Shown here in pieces: positions 1-11,885 of a stretch of DNA of 64,000 nucleotides (position 1 is the stretch's first letter; the number at the start of each line of letters is the position of its first letter). The position numbers and the translations under genes are program-made. The DNA lies in assembly GCF_014805685.1 (NCBI RefSeq), contig NC_060886.1:30708362-30772361 (forward strand). Reading direction: 5' to 3'. Origin of the DNA: Silurus meridionalis (lineage: Eukaryota > Chordata > Actinopteri > Siluriformes > Siluridae). The notes under the pieces were generated by a model, which was given only the letters and a program-made list of their open reading frames with translations, ran no database searches and had not been told where the DNA came from.

Positions 1-109
1 AGAAATGCTTCACTGAGCTGAATTATAAAAATGCTGTTTTGTGAACATATTTGTAAATGAACTTGCCTAGTCAGACATGACATCATCGTCTGAGACCTGT
101 CTTTCTTAA

Positions 110-690
110 GGCTTGCGATCGGCAGTTGCCAAAGCTTTCTTTTCCTGATACATTTCTTGGTGTGCCATCTATCAAATAATATGTTTCCATCCTGAAAATG
201 TTTCTTTCAGGGAAGGCCTTGCATGATCAAGCAAGAAAATGCTAAGTGCATACTACATCTATTACAAGACATCGTGAACTGGCCATATCACCATTTGAAA
301 ACATTTGGCGCATCATGAAATCAAAAATACAACAAAGGACACCCAGAACCGTTGAGAATCCTGTTTCAGACACACATGGGACAACATTCCTCTTCCAAAA
401 CTACAGCGACTGATATACTCGGTCCAAAGATGTATACGGACAAAAGACGTGATGCTAAAAAACACACAAAAAAACATGGCCCTGTCCTGATTTATTTCAG
501 ACGTGTTGCAGCCATTAAATAGAAAATTACCTTATTTTTGACCTCAAAATAGTATAAATTCTCAGTTGAAACATTTGATTTGTTTTATTGTGAATATAGA
601 TTAATACGATTTGCAGATCATTGCATTGTTTTTATTTACATTTGTATATTGTCCCAAATTTTTTTTTTTTGGAATCGAGGGCGCATAACA
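110..690 (+). mobile_element. Tc1/mariner-type DNA transposon relic, 3' part of transposase plus terminus
   Basis: From about 286 the + strand reads SPFENIWRIMK and continues Arg/Lys-rich, the pattern seen after the last catalytic region of IS630/Tc1-type transposases (a 'P-I-E-N-W' motif). The frame soon breaks in stops near 410-470. The flanks (TTTCAGGGAAGGCCTTGCAT near 207, and the AT-rich end with CATTGCATTGTTTTTATTTA near 622) match my memory of a common fish Tc1-like family. It is not a functional gene: the catalytic domain upstream is missing and stops interrupt the remnant. Family assignment is from recall, not a search. Confidence 0.6.
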
Positions 691-974
691 ATTAAGAAGA
701 CTGATGTGTTTCAGCGCCGGTATGTGAAGATGAATCCGGTTTCCCGGTTAAATGTCAACCCCCTGTAATATAAATGCCGTTGCGGTTCAGAACCGGGTCG
801 TGGATGAACGTTAGCTCTTGATATCCAACTCTTCATTATCTGATGTTGGATTTTCCTGTAAAGACGAGGCCAGTGCACTTTTATCAAATCTCAGACGTGA
901 GTGCTATTTCAGTGAGCTCTCGGGTTGCTGTGTTGAAGTCGCCTTGTGTAGCAGAAACCGTTAGCGATGTTTTA
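691..974. other. Unique-looking noncoding stretch
   Basis: No gene, RNA or repeat recognised between the Tc1-type relic and the next transposon fragment. Short open frames here lack codon structure or family resemblance. Confidence 0.4.
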
Positions 975-1240
975 AAAATGCACGGTAGGTTTCAACTCCT
1001 CTTTTCTTGGACGATGTTCCTCTAGATTTTTGTGGAGATCTGTGGAGCTATTTGGTGTTAGTAAAGTGGTACTGATGTAGGTGAGGTGAGGAGTGCAGTC
1101 AGCGTTCAAATTCATCCCAAAGGTCTTTAATAGGGTTGGCGCTTTATAGTAGGAGATCTTCCACATCATCCAACCCATGGAAAGCAGATCTTCCAAATAC
1201 ATCCCATACAATTGTAGGCCTCTAAATGTCTGTACCTGCA
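975..1240 (-). mobile_element. Truncated Tc1-like element, transposase C-terminal relic
   Basis: On the minus strand the sequence reads like the end of a fish Tc1 transposase: 'LLKTFGMNLNADCTPHLTYI' corresponds to the usual 'NPIEHLWDEL' region followed by the 'CTP..LTSPT' stretch. The + strand carries the hallmark words of this family, such as GATGTAGGTGAGGTGAGGAG and CAGTCAGCGTTCAAATTCAT. The catalytic core and termini are missing. It is one of about fifteen short remnants of the same family here. Confidence 0.7.
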
Positions 1241-1534
1241 CAAAAAATGTCTTGTGTGTCTTTTCCTCTGAAGTGTATTTCTTTGACTGATCTCCTGAAT
1301 TACAAAAAATGACATTTTACATCTAAACTTGTTTTCTCCATTTGTACTGTAATTCCATTTTTTCTGGAGAAACAAAACAAATATAAAGGAAAAACAGACG
1401 CTCTTGTGTAGACCATTCAGGTTGTCCTAGGAGAGTCTAGATGAATGTTATGACTCCTCATTCTGGAACCACTGGCCTTGGTAAGATTGGTGGAAATGGA
1501 GTCTTTTTTACATGGACTTATCCATTACTCTGTA

Positions 1535-1595
1535 CATTCAGTACATTGACAAAGGTTTTTGTAATTGGCATTCAATACATTGACAAAGGTTTTTG
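1535..1595. repeat. Two-copy tandem duplication, 34-bp period
   Basis: A 27-bp word containing ACATTGACAAAGGTTTTTG occurs at 1535-1561 and again at 1569-1595 with one mismatch. The 7-bp spacer makes it a simple local duplication. No function is implied. Confidence 0.85.
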
Positions 1596-2734
1596 AACAC
1601 ACTATGGTATATTTAAGCACATTGCTTCATTTCAAAATCTCCTGAAACTGGGTTGCACCAATTCATACAAAACCTACGTTGTAAATTAAATTTCATATTC
1701 TACAACCTCCACACAAATGCATCGGTGTATGATCACCATCTTATTTTTTTTATGTATCATAAAAAATACAAACAGCGTCGCTTAAAAATTTGCAGTCGTC
1801 TAAAATAAAAGCCCATCTGCCACCTGAAAGAACTTAATCTCCAGCACTCGTAGTCGCTGTCGATTCGGCAAACAATTAACAGGTTAACAGCCATGCCCTT
1901 TATAAACAGATGTTATACACACGAAAATAAACAAATCTATGACTTACATACAAATGGGAGACGAATTCAGAGTGTGATTATGCATGTGCTTGATATTTTA
2001 TATTGCTCATATAATAGCACTTGATCCAACAAGGTCTGAATGTCATCTGTATTATATATTTATATCAGACAGACAAACTATCTGGAGGGCTTTAAACACA
2101 GCCACAAACAAACACACAGGGAAGCTACGAAATCCTTGAAGTTTTACTCGGCACACATAATAATGTGGACGCTGCCTCGGGTCCCGAGTCTTGTGGACAT
2201 ATTTGCGGACAATTATTCCTTTGGGAGCTCTGGAAACCATTATCCCTCCACGGTCAAAACACCACACTAATCTCTTTCTCTTCCACTCCTTCACCCCCCT
2301 TCTTGGTCTCGCTATTTTTTCTTACTTGCTTGACTGCCCAAACTGTTCCCATTATTTTTCAAGGCCTTGTGTCTGTAGCATTACTTAAATCTCCTTAGCA
2401 GTACACGTTAGCGGTGGGTGTAAACACAGCCGACACAAAGAGCTCGGTAATAACAGCTATGGCAGTAGAATAATTCATGACAGTAATAGAATTATTTAAT
2501 CAAACGCACCCTGTTCCTGGCTAACGGCTGCGAGTCAATGTCGTGTCTCGTGCAAGTGAGACTGAAAAGCTGCCTGGCGTGAATAATAGCATTTTCGTCC
2601 ACACAACCATCCTACCTGCTGTTGGCCTCTGTTTTCCAACAAGCATGTGTTCTTTATCATTCACACAGTGCGCAGCAATAGCATGGGCCGGTACAGCACT
2701 GCCTGGGAGGACGGTAGTTTACTGGCTAAGGTAA
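1596..2734. other. Noncoding, no recognised element
   Basis: AT-rich sequence, then a moderately complex block around 2040-2700. Overlapping open frames on both strands at 2040-2400 argue against coding. I recognise no transposon or RNA. Confidence 0.4.
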
Positions 2735-2870
2735 AATACCTTATCAAGTTGCCACTCCTAGGGCCCCTAAGCAAGGCCCTTAACCCAATCGCTGCTCAGT
2801 TAAGCTGAGAATAAGATAAATGTAAATCGCTCTGGAAAAGGGCATCTGTCAAATACCTTGGATGTAAATG
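2735..2870 (+). mobile_element. tRNA-derived fish SINE, body and 3' end
   Basis: Contains the SINE body GGGCCCCTAAGCAAGGCCCT followed by TTAACCC, and the 3' region AAATCGCTCTGGAAAAGGGC, matching the V-SINE-like tail (GTCGCTCTGGATAAGGGCGTCTGC) common in teleosts, ending in repeated TGTAAATG. The tRNA-like head is degraded (remnant GGCTAAGGT). An old, fixed copy. Confidence 0.7.
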
Positions 2871-3329
2871 CTTGGATGAAAAATGACAAGTTGTCTAATG
2901 AACAATGGGGAATATGTAAGTCTGAGAAAAGAAAAAGATGGTCACGATTAAGACGAATCAATTTCAATCGTTTGTCCTTGACATAAAATATTCCAGTTGG
3001 AAATGTTACCTTAAGAGGAAAGGCACTCGGGTTATTATTAATCCGAAAATAGATTTCACATTACAAGAGAGTAACGTTACTGCAGTAGGTTTTGACTCAA
3101 AGTCAAAAGAATCAGTCTGATAGGAAAAGAGTCTTTGATGGCTGTTTCTCTTTTTTTTTTTATGTTGCTTCTTCCTTGATTTATAACCAATGGGGCATTA
3201 TTCCATATATTATTATCATATTGCATACATTTATAGTTACAACTTTCTTGTGCTATTTGTAAACAAAATTATACTAACATTTGAATCAAAGTCAAAAATG
3301 TCAGTTCTGTATTAGTTTAGTTAGTTACA

Positions 3330-3485
3330 TTACATTTTCCCAAAATTCTAATACATTCCTGTAAATTCCCACAAATTCCTTGTCAGGAAATTTCAGAAAA
3401 TTGGAACATATCCAAAATTCCCCAGATGAAGTTCCCATAGAAAATTTCTGAAATTTTAAATGGAATTTTCTGCCTTTTTGCAACT
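3330..3485. mobile_element. AATTCC/GGAATTT-rich non-autonomous DNA repeat fragment
   Basis: Dense in words such as CATTCCTGTAAATTCCCAC, CAGGAAATTTCAGAAAATTG and ATGGAATTTTC. This composition is typical of a dispersed fish DNA-element family (often classed as hAT-like) and recurs at 13115-13600. No TIR or target duplication was identified, so boundaries are approximate. Confidence 0.45.
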
Positions 3486-3543
3486 CTAGTTATAATAGTA
3501 TACCAGTAATCCAGAGTTTGTGGTCAGTAAGTTAGTAGCATTA

Positions 3544-3545
<2 letters not shown>

Positions 3546-3600
<55 letters not shown>
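3546..3600. repeat. (AC)n microsatellite, about 55 bp
   Basis: Uninterrupted AC dinucleotide run followed directly by TATGAAAT. Both-strand open frames over it (Thr-His and Cys-Val runs) are artefacts. Confidence 0.98.
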
Positions 3601-3603
<3 letters not shown>

Positions 3604-5264
3604 GAAATAAATCTAACCACTGGAGTTTTCCTCTGTCCAGTTCTGTCTTTGTCCTTTCCCTTTGCTTTGGGGTTCACTTTCATGTTTATAATCAAAAGGC
3701 ATTCTGCTTTTTTGCCCAGTAGGCTGTTGGCTGGTACACTGATAAAATGATCTTCAAACAAAATTTAAAAAGTGATGTAACTGAACTTAGCATTCGTAGC
3801 ATATGGTAGGAATCACCTGAGGAAATTAGGCACATCCTCTTCAATATAATCCAGACTTCTAGACAATTATGAAAATGTTGTATTACTTGTCAAAGTCTAC
3901 AACCATAACATATTATTTAACCTTGCTCTCTTTCTTTGGTGTCTGGTTAACATTTAAAACATTGACAAAGCCGAAAATGGATTCGCCTCTTACTTCCTGG
4001 TGGCTCTTATCAAAACCCTGCTCTGCATCAAGCCCCCTGTCCTGTCAAACCTCGGCTAAACTGGACCCACCTTCCATCAGTCAAACCGGCATCAGGACTT
4101 CTCTCTGTTCTGCTTGTTCAGCACGTCCCCTGGTTCTCCGAAACAGCCACTGGATGTCCTCAAAGACGGAACATCTAGCTTTTCACCTTGCACTAGTATT
4201 AGCATGTATTCATTTTCTGTTGATATTATTTTGTTAGCCGTACAAACATCTACCTTCCCTGTCATAGGGTTTTTAGGTCAATGTTATTCCAGAAGGCTGA
4301 ACTATTGATCCTGCATGAGAATGTGTTGCTGGAGACTCCTGAGCACTTACAGTAGGTACGTGGCTCAGTGCTAAATGCTGTAAATGTAAATATTTAATGA
4401 GAAAAGGGAAATTCTCCGTTGAATGCAAAATGACCATGAAGGTGAATTGATTCGTCGTTCTAAATAGAGGACGGAGTTTTCTAGTGTAGTTGAAGGGTTT
4501 TTTTGTGAGCTAAATAGTGGTATTATTGATCTTTTCACGTTTGCAGAGTTTGCACGTTCGAGCAGCGGTTATACTTTATAGGGGAAAAATCGAGCGCCAA
4601 ATCCATTTGGGAAATTTGTATGATCATTCCAAATTTGAGTTCAGGAAGTGATGTTAAAATTCAACATGGCCGCTCATTGCATCAAGAGCATGCCATGTAA
4701 CACTTCCTGTCTATCAGTGAGTTAAACCGTACATACACGTATTTACATTTATGGCATTTCTCACACACTTATAACCAAATGAAGCTCAATTCGTAGCTTA
4801 AAGAACAATATATACACAAACTGAAAGTTCAAGCAGACAAGCAGACTACACTTGTGAAAATGCAGGACATTGCTTTCTTTCCTCGTCTGATGGTATTCTT
4901 TACCTTTATAAAATAAATACGTCTTTCTTACTCGTTATTTTCTTACTTTCCTACGACCGTATATGTAAATCGTTAGTTAGCGCTCATATCAGGCTTCTAG
5001 TACTTGCCTAATGCTACCGCTAATGCTAATAATATTACACATTCATTATCATCAATCATACTTCATTTTAAATGTATTTAATGTCTGTGCATATGTGAGG
5101 CACAATCATACTAATTGTGTTCCTGTATTGCAAAACACTTGATGCACTTGATGTGTAGATTTAAGGGGTTTAGGGTTAGAAGTGGCATTTTAGATGTTAT
5201 TAATGTAAATGTTCTGGAACTTGTCAGATTTCCTAAAATTCCTAAAATATGAAATATCCCAATA
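3601..5264. other. Noncoding, no confident element
   Basis: A 122-residue open frame at 3869-4237 has no recognisable motif. Around 4740-4785 an ATTTACATTTATGGCATTT word may be a decayed SINE tail. Near 4975-5035 GCTAAT/TTAGC words cluster. Nothing else recognised. Confidence 0.4.
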
Positions 5265-5360
5265 CATTGCATTGCTTACAGTATCGCAAATTATTGTATT
5301 GCAGCCCCTGTATCGTGATACGTATCGTATCGAGAGATTATTGCCGATACAAAGACCTAA
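5265..5360. mobile_element. TATCG-rich DNA-element terminal fragment
   Basis: Repeated CGTATCGTATCG-type words (TGTATCGTGATACGTATCGT near 5310) followed by GATTATTGCCGATACA. This resembles the ends of a widespread fish non-autonomous DNA transposon. Only one end is visible, so the class is uncertain. Confidence 0.4.
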
Positions 5361-5421
5361 TCAGCACTGACTATACAGTTTTTATACAGTTCTGATGCTT
5401 TTAGCTAACAATCAATACCCC

Positions 5422-5424
<3 letters not shown>

Positions 5425-5462
<38 letters not shown>
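5425..5462. repeat. (AC)n microsatellite, 38 bp
   Basis: Pure AC run after CCCCCAA, ending in CTTTTAGC. Confidence 0.97.
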
Positions 5463-5464
<2 letters not shown>

Positions 5465-5589
5465 TTTAGCTTTCAGTTGAAAAAGTCATAATTCAAAATT
5501 TCGAGCTTATCTTTGAGGTTGCTTTCTTTTATTGTCATGGCAACACGACTGAGGTGAGCATGAGTCACATCGTCCATGAAACAATGAAG

Positions 5590-5710
5590 ATTTGGCTAAA
5601 CGTGAAAACGGTGTTTTTAAATTTATCCTCTTTGGAGAGCGTTTTCAAAAAAGCGATGTTTTTGTTCAAACGAAAAAAAAAAAACGTATTAGTGTTGACA
5701 TGCCCTCTGT
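5590..5710 (-). mobile_element. GTTTTCAAAA-type dispersed repeat, copy 1
   Basis: Its reverse complement shares the order of words seen at 32700-32940: a CACACTAATACGTTT-like start, then GAAAACGC-rich sequence and a TTTAAAAACACCGTTTTC block. The 'cgttttcaaaa' vocabulary marks a fish non-autonomous DNA-element family. No intact TIR pair seen. Confidence 0.4.
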
Positions 5711-6696
5711 TTGTCAGACTCACCAATCTGAAGCTAGAATTGTATAAAGTTTCACTGTTTACCTCAGCAAAGTTCTAATCTACACGTCCAGACCAAGTCA
5801 GAAGGAGGAAGGTGAATGTGTGAATGTGGAAACACCTAAAAACCCAAAGCTGTTAACTCATGAAGGAGAATGCTAGCAGCTCTTTATGGCCAAAGTCACC
5901 CTTAAAAATAGAAATGGCCATTCTTTTACCTACCATGAAAAGACCAATTGTTGGATCTTAGACTTTAAGGTGTGGTTTGTTTAATAGAAATTGAGTTTTC
6001 TGATAATCTAATGAACGTTTTACTGTTTTCTACTTCATTACACTTCTGAGATACTTTCAGTTGCTTGTACGTTTTCCGCCACGCACTTAGTATCTGACGA
6101 ATTACGGTTAAATGACGCTGAAAGGTCTAGATGTTAATCAGAGCACCATGAATGTGTTCATAGATGTGCTGTAGGTCCATGACTCTCCCCTCCTCCAAGT
6201 CCATCTGGTGGCCGTGACTCACACAATGTCCACCCTGTCCAAGAGTCGTAATACAACATGATGTCTAATTACACAGAGTTTGTGTTTTATGAAGCCTCCT
6301 ACTTCTTAATGGAGCCACTACGTAGCCTACATGAGCTACTGTAATGAATGAGCAACGCTCCTTCAGGACTGTAATTATGCCTCTTCACAGATATATATAC
6401 GTGGCTGTTAGCGCTCGGCGCTGGGTTGAAACACCACCATTTTTGTAAATATACACCCTTTAATGGAGTGTAATGTAAACCTCTTGAGCTCCTGAGTCAA
6501 GGCATGTGCACGTCTCCTGAAGTGCCATCAGGGGTTTAGACTCTGGAAGTGCATGCGTGTGCATGTGTGTGTGTGTGTTGAAACGGCAGGAAAGCAAGAC
6601 ATTAGATTAGATAAACTTACTTTGTGTGCCTAATGGGATGTTACAGGGGTTTAATACACACCATTGCACTTCATTTAAACTTCACGCCCTCAGTAA

Positions 6697-6700
<4 letters not shown>
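5711..6700. other. Noncoding, no recognised element
   Basis: Ordinary unique-looking sequence with a short TG run near 6556-6580. No gene, RNA or transposon recognised. Confidence 0.4.

Positions 6701-6735
<35 letters not shown>
6701..6735. repeat. (TG)n microsatellite, 35 bp
   Basis: Pure TG run ending in TATATACCC. Confidence 0.97.
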
Positions 6736-6740
<5 letters not shown>

Positions 6741-6978
6741 CCCACACGTTTGTCATCTGTGCATATGGTCAACTCGGACTTGAGGCTGCATTCGCTTTGT
6801 GCTTTCAGACGCAGGACTTGAAGTGTGCTATTATAATATAATTAAGTATAATCAGGGTTGATTACGGTGCTTTGATTCACACACTCCAATCGTACTTTGT
6901 ACTTATTCATACACACTCATACAGATACGCTTATTTCAGTCCATCACGCAAATCTGACCTTTTATATTGTCATCAAAT

Positions 6979-6998
6979 TATATATATGTATATATGTA

Positions 6999-7059
<61 letters not shown>
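6979..7059. repeat. (TA)n microsatellite with TATATG variants at the 5' side
   Basis: Begins with imperfect TATATATGTA units and becomes a pure TA run of about 55 bp. Open frames on both strands (Ile-Tyr repeats) are artefacts. Confidence 0.97.
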
Positions 7060-7060
<1 letters not shown>

Positions 7061-7079
7061 AATATCCAGATAACTGTTT

Positions 7080-7490
7080 GTAGACACCTGATTATAAGAG
7101 GAGATCTTTGACCATCCTGTTCCACATTCAGTCTCCATTTACTGATATAATAAAATCCAATGTTCTCAGATGTTGCAGTAGATTTTGTGGAGATTTGTGA
7201 AGATTCATTTAACCACAAGGGTGTTAGAAAAGTCAGCTATTGATGTAGGTGATGAAGGTGAGGAGTCCTGGGGTGCACTCAGAGTTTACATCCATCCCAA
7301 TGGTGTTCAATAGGGTTGGATCAATCTAATCTAATCTAATTTTATCTTCATGGACCTGGCTTTGTGCACAGGAGCATAGTCGTGGGAACTGGTTTGGGTC
7401 TCGTAGTTCAAACATTCTATACAATTGTGTGTCTCCAACTTCGTGGAAAAGGTTTTTAGAAGAAGCAAGTATGGCTGGAAAAGTCAAAAT
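7080..7490 (-). mobile_element. Tc1-like element remnant, near full span of the short form
   Basis: In + orientation the landmarks follow the family order: TAGATTTTGTGGAGATTTGT, GATGTAGGTGATGAAGGTGA, CATCCCAATGGTGTTCAATA, GGCTTTGTGCACAGGAGCAT, CTATACAATTGTGTGTCTCC and GGCTGGAAAAGTC. The central catalytic portion is absent, as in the other copies, suggesting one internally deleted non-autonomous subfamily. Confidence 0.75.
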
Positions 7491-7839
7491 GATTGTATAT
7501 ATAATGAAGGTTTGGTTTGAATACATATTTTAGATTTTTTTACATTTTGTTTATTAGTTTTAACATCATGGAGAAATGGACATGGACACAAAGTTGATTT
7601 TTTTATTCCTAAAATAATTATTCTTATATTATAAAAAAATAATAATAATAATTCCTACATTCATTTTTTTTATGATAAACCTTCACAGCTAATTGAGATG
7701 CGTCCACATACAGTACAATTCCATATATTTTCCATTTTTCTGGCTGCATAAAACATACAAGGAACCTCAATCCTGTTCATCTATATAATGTGTATATGAA
7801 TAAATGTATGAATTCGTAAAAGCTTACGTCGTCTTCATT

Positions 7840-8230
7840 TAGGATCTTTGCATTTACACACTCTTCAATCTATAGAATCGCTCGTACCGTGTGTATGGCG
7901 TATGGTCTTCCTTTCGAACCACCGTGCTGCACTTTACCCGGAGTAAAGGCTTCGTAAGAGAGTCGTGATTGATAATTGCGCTCTACGCAGGCGGTAGACG
8001 TTTTCGGCGATCAAAAGTCACAAATGAAGAAAGTGGTTGAACGGTAACTACAGACGCGCTGCAAACGAGCGCGGGATACGGAATGGTGTGAAAGTAGGAA
8101 TTTCGACACAAAAGCTAATCACACGTGGAAAACGGCCGCTTGGAAATTGCTGCCATTACCGCTACACAGTCAGAGCCGTAGCAGCATTAGCATTTAGCAC
8201 CAGTCAGGTAGTGACGGCAGAGTGCGTCAA
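7840..8230. other. High-complexity, CpG-containing unique block
   Basis: More GC- and CpG-rich than its surroundings, with no repeat hallmark and no coding frame that survives comparison between frames. It could be conserved noncoding sequence; no alignment was available. Confidence 0.2.
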
Positions 8231-9199
8231 ATGGGTTAGCTTTTTTTTTTTTTGCTTTTGTGCTTTTATATAAAAGGTAATTTTAAGCACACAAGGATAA
8301 AACATTTTATTAGATTAAATTTTTTTTAATAAGCCTGTGACTAGCATAGCCATGCTAAAGATACTAGCATACTCACCGATGAGACTCACAGGACAAAAGA
8401 TGCATTGATTAGGTGATACGGATGCCACCAAATAGTTGATTTCTCATCGATGCTGGCGCTCCAGCTTTAAGAACCAGGAAGGAATTTGATAGACATTGAA
8501 ACTGACTGGGTTCTCACTTTCAGTCACTTTGACAGAAACATTTCTTTATTTTTTCTGATGGAGTCTTGCCGTCTCTCCGGTGACTGCCTGCCTGTTCTTT
8601 TGAATAAGAAAGATTTCATCATGTCTCCGGGTGAGATTGTGTATATGTGCGTATATATATATAAAATGCGAGACGGGGAGGGCGGAGAAAAAAGTGCGAA
8701 TAAGCCCTTATTGCTCACAGCTGCTATTCTGGAGAGCGATTTGAGCTCCCGGCTGAGAGCTTCATCACGATGAACAAACGCAAGAGAAAGAGAGGCATGA
8801 TGATAAATGTGGCGATACACTGGGGATAACAGTTCCCGATCTACAGCCCACTTAATTACACACGTACAGCGAGAGAGAGAGAGAGGAGCGAGACACGAGG
8901 AGATGGGCTAACAAGTGTCGGTTCATTAGATAGAAAAGGCTTTTGATGAGAGGACAGAGAGATGATGAGAGATTAGGGAAATCACATTCCCACATGATTC
9001 TGGGGAGATATCTAATCTTTAGCAAACTTCCTGTTCCTCCTGTAAACTTGGCCTTGCCGAAGTCTTCGTTGAAGTTTGGGATGATGATATTTAGGGATAT
9101 TTTATGTGTTAGGAAGTCATGGTTGAAGTTTTTGCAACACACTACTTTTGTACATTTTGTTTCCCATCTTTTGTCGTTTTGGGAGCCTTGTATTTTAAA
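8231..9199. other. Noncoding, with a short (GA)n near 8869-8891
   Basis: Includes GCTAGC-type words at 8340-8375 and a short GA run. Overlapping opposite-strand frames at 8486-8820 and 8852-9383 are not credible genes. Confidence 0.4.
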
Positions 9200-9520
9200 T
9201 CTGATGCAGAAGCTACAGGAAACCACTGGAGGACACGTAGCAGTGGAGAGGTGTGGGAGTACTCAGGCTGAAAGCCACTCACGGAGCTGCATTCTGGATC
9301 ATTTGAAGAGGTCAAATGTTCCTCAGAGGCAGAGCTGCCAGAAGCGAGGTGCAGATTCTCTAGAGTGCACGAACGATGACTAGAGATGATGAATGACTGA
9401 GGAAGCATCTGAATACTATGGTTGAAGCAGACAAATTGTCCTGATGTTGTGAAGAAGTCATTATGAGTGTATCAGATTAGTGACGTGTGAAGGAACGGAT
9501 AGTTGATGGTCTATGAGAGT
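9200..9520. mobile_element. Fish interspersed repeat, decayed
   Basis: Words CTACAGGAAACCACTGGAGG, GGAGCTGCATTCTGGATCAT and TGTCCTGATGTTGTGAAG follow the order of a fish dispersed repeat I recall (consensus '...ctgcgttctggatcatttgcagagg... cttcctgatgttgtat'). Class unknown; boundaries approximate. Confidence 0.4.
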
Positions 9521-9964
9521 TGTCTATTGAGATCACAAGACACACAATGGACAATTCTTGGGTCCTTCTTCAACCTGGACTACTTGAATTTTTTTCACTG
9601 CAATGAACATCTTTTATCTCGTATATAAATGCATGAAATCAATCCAGAAAATGAATGGACATGTCCCATGAGTTTTTTTGTTCCCATTTAATGAAGATAC
9701 CATGAAAAGTTTAATTCCTGGAAACATTTTTCTAAGACTATGTCTGTCCCCCTGTCTGAGGAACACACCTGTTAAACTCCTATGGCCATTCATACAGACT
9801 GCACTCAAATTAATGGCTGTTGAGTCGAGATAAATTAGATTTTAAAATAGTAGCTGCTGATATAATCATCCTGAACAGGCAATTTACAGACGAGTTATAT
9901 TTCTAACCCTTTACAAAGCCAGTGTTTGTCGCTGAGAAGAAAGGATGAGCTTCCACTAGGACAA

Positions 9965-10100
9965 GTTCTAAAATGAATTATGTCCAGCCCTGTGCACAAA
10001 GCGAAATTATTTGCTTTGCATTGGTTGGAGTGGAAGATCTCGTGCTATAGAGCTCTCAACTTTAAGAATGAAAATGAACGCTGGCTGCACCCCAGAAGAT
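9965..10100 (+). mobile_element. Tc1-like element fragment
   Basis: Family words in sense order: CCAGCCCTGTGCACAAAGC, GGTTGGAGTGGAAGATCTCG, CTATAGAGCTCTCAACTTTA, GAAAATGAACGCTGGCTGCA then CCCCAGA. It forms the first 40 residues of a 191-residue open frame that continues into unrelated sequence; that frame is not a gene. Confidence 0.7.
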
Positions 10101-10239
10101 CAGCAAAGAAACAGACTTTGATTAGTGCCACAAAGGATGTTAAGAATGTACGAGTGGGTGCACATGTGCGCTCCATCCACATCTTCATGTTCAGTTATGA
10201 CACAGCAACGGTTACAAGTCAGATAAAAAGAGTGAGAGA

Positions 10240-10750
10240 GGAAAAAATGGCACGTACGGACCGAGAGCTGCGATTCTCTTCTGCACCGTGTCATCACATC
10301 TGCTGCTCCTTTTTCTTCCAGCCGGGGCTTTATTTACTGCCCATTCACAGAGCGAGCGAAGAAGAAGGAAGGGATGAAAGAAAGAACGAACGGGGGGCAT
10401 CAAAGAACGAGAGAGGAGCGAGAGAATCGCTCAAGACATCAGAGGAAGTGTGTGAATGCAGGAAGCTGTTTTTCTATGAAGCAGGATGTTCTAGTGCGCT
10501 CGAACGCCGGAGCAGCCGCGTCTCGTCTTTTGTGCGTCTGAAGAATCGGTTCTGACAAATTGTCACAGCGCTTGTCGAAATATACTGCGGTGTCACTTCC
10601 AATTAGAAAGATCGCGCGAAAGCAGAATGCGGGCGTGACGATGTCGCGGTTTATTAGGCCTTCCGAAATGAGAGTTTGGTCTGCGGTTGCGCCGAACCGG
10701 CATTTATAAAAGATAACGTTTTTGTCGAGACATTAATTTGAGTTAAGTGC
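10240..10750. other. High-complexity unique block, possible conserved noncoding element
   Basis: Complex sequence with purine-rich (GAACGA/GAGCGA) and CpG-containing parts (CGCGGTTTATTAGGCCTTCC near 10645). No transposon hallmark. Conservation cannot be tested here. Confidence 0.2.
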
Positions 10751-11462
10751 CTTTCATAAAGTAAGTATTCCGAGCATTATAGCTATTACCTACTAGCCGT
10801 GAAAAATCTTAAGAGCCGTGGTTTGTAAGTCAGAGACAGAGCGTGTCATACGGTTTGACTGAATTCCACAATCCTTCATACCAGATACACCTCGAAAAAT
10901 TGAAATAACACTGAAAAGTAGCTTAGTGAACCAGCTTAATGATGCGTCTGAGCCTCTTTTGTTGCAGCTGTGTAGGATCTCGGATTGCTGGTTTGCCCAC
11001 ACATGAGATGTTTGCAACATCTGAGAGCAGAGGTTTCCTTAAATCAGGCTGTGGGTCGTTTCTCTCCTCCCTGCAGCAGTCTTTTTCTCTACAGTAACCC
11101 TAATGGAAGCAAGAGAGGGCATTACGCTCCCCACAGGGGCAGATGAAAAGGTCTGTCGGAGAAGACGGGGCAGAAAATTGCCTCTCCACACGTTCGGTGG
11201 CGTTGCAGCGTCCATCCGGTCCTGTCGCAATCGGAGCGGAGTTTGTGCAATAAGGTCACGCAGGGGTTTGGAGGGGTGTGGAATTCATTCATCGAGGAAT
11301 TTCAAAAATAAAAAAAGAAACGATAAAGTTGTAGCACATGATATATTGACAAGTTTTGTGTCCTTTAATATGCAAGTTGGAAATCATGACTGCCCGAGAA
11401 ATATTTCTATAAATACAAGTTCTCTTTGAATATCAGTTATTTTCTATATTCATACCTAAACC

Positions 11463-11885
11463 CCTGTTTGTGTTTGTTTATTTTTTGGTTTAGTTGTTTT
11501 GGTTGGTTGTTTGTTTTGCTTGGTTATTCGATTGTTTTTGTTTGCTTGGTTGTTTAGTTGGTTGTTTGCTTATCTGTTTACTTTTTTGGTTGTTTGTTTG
11601 GATAGTTGTTTGGTTGGTCATTTATTTGGTTAGTTGGTTGCTTGTTTGTTTTAGATTGTTTGATTAGTTGGTTAATTGCTTATTTGATTTTGGTTGTTAA
11701 TGTGGTTGGTTGCATGTTTGTTTGTTTTAGTCATTTGCTTGGGTATTTGTTTGGTTGGTAGGAAATTTATTTGGTTGGTCATTTACTTAAACATTGTTTG
11801 TTTGGTTATTTGATTGTCTCATTGTTTATTTGGCCATTTGTTTGGTTGTTTGCTTGGTTGGTTGTTTGGTAATTTGTTTGTTGAA
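11463..11885. repeat. Degenerate (GTTT/GGTT)n tract, about 420 bp
   Basis: More than 400 bp consist almost only of G and T, built from TTTG, GGTT and TTGC units (such as TTGGTTGGTTGTTTG) with very few C or A. The register drifts, so this is an old, diverged tetranucleotide array rather than a fresh microsatellite. It gives extreme strand asymmetry. Confidence 0.9.

Noticed and set aside
3869..4237. 122-residue frame
   Set aside because: Ser/Leu-rich, no homology I can name, and an overlapping frame in another phase.
9980..10555. 191-residue + strand open frame
   Set aside because: Its start is a Tc1 remnant and the rest is purine-rich chance sequence with no domain.
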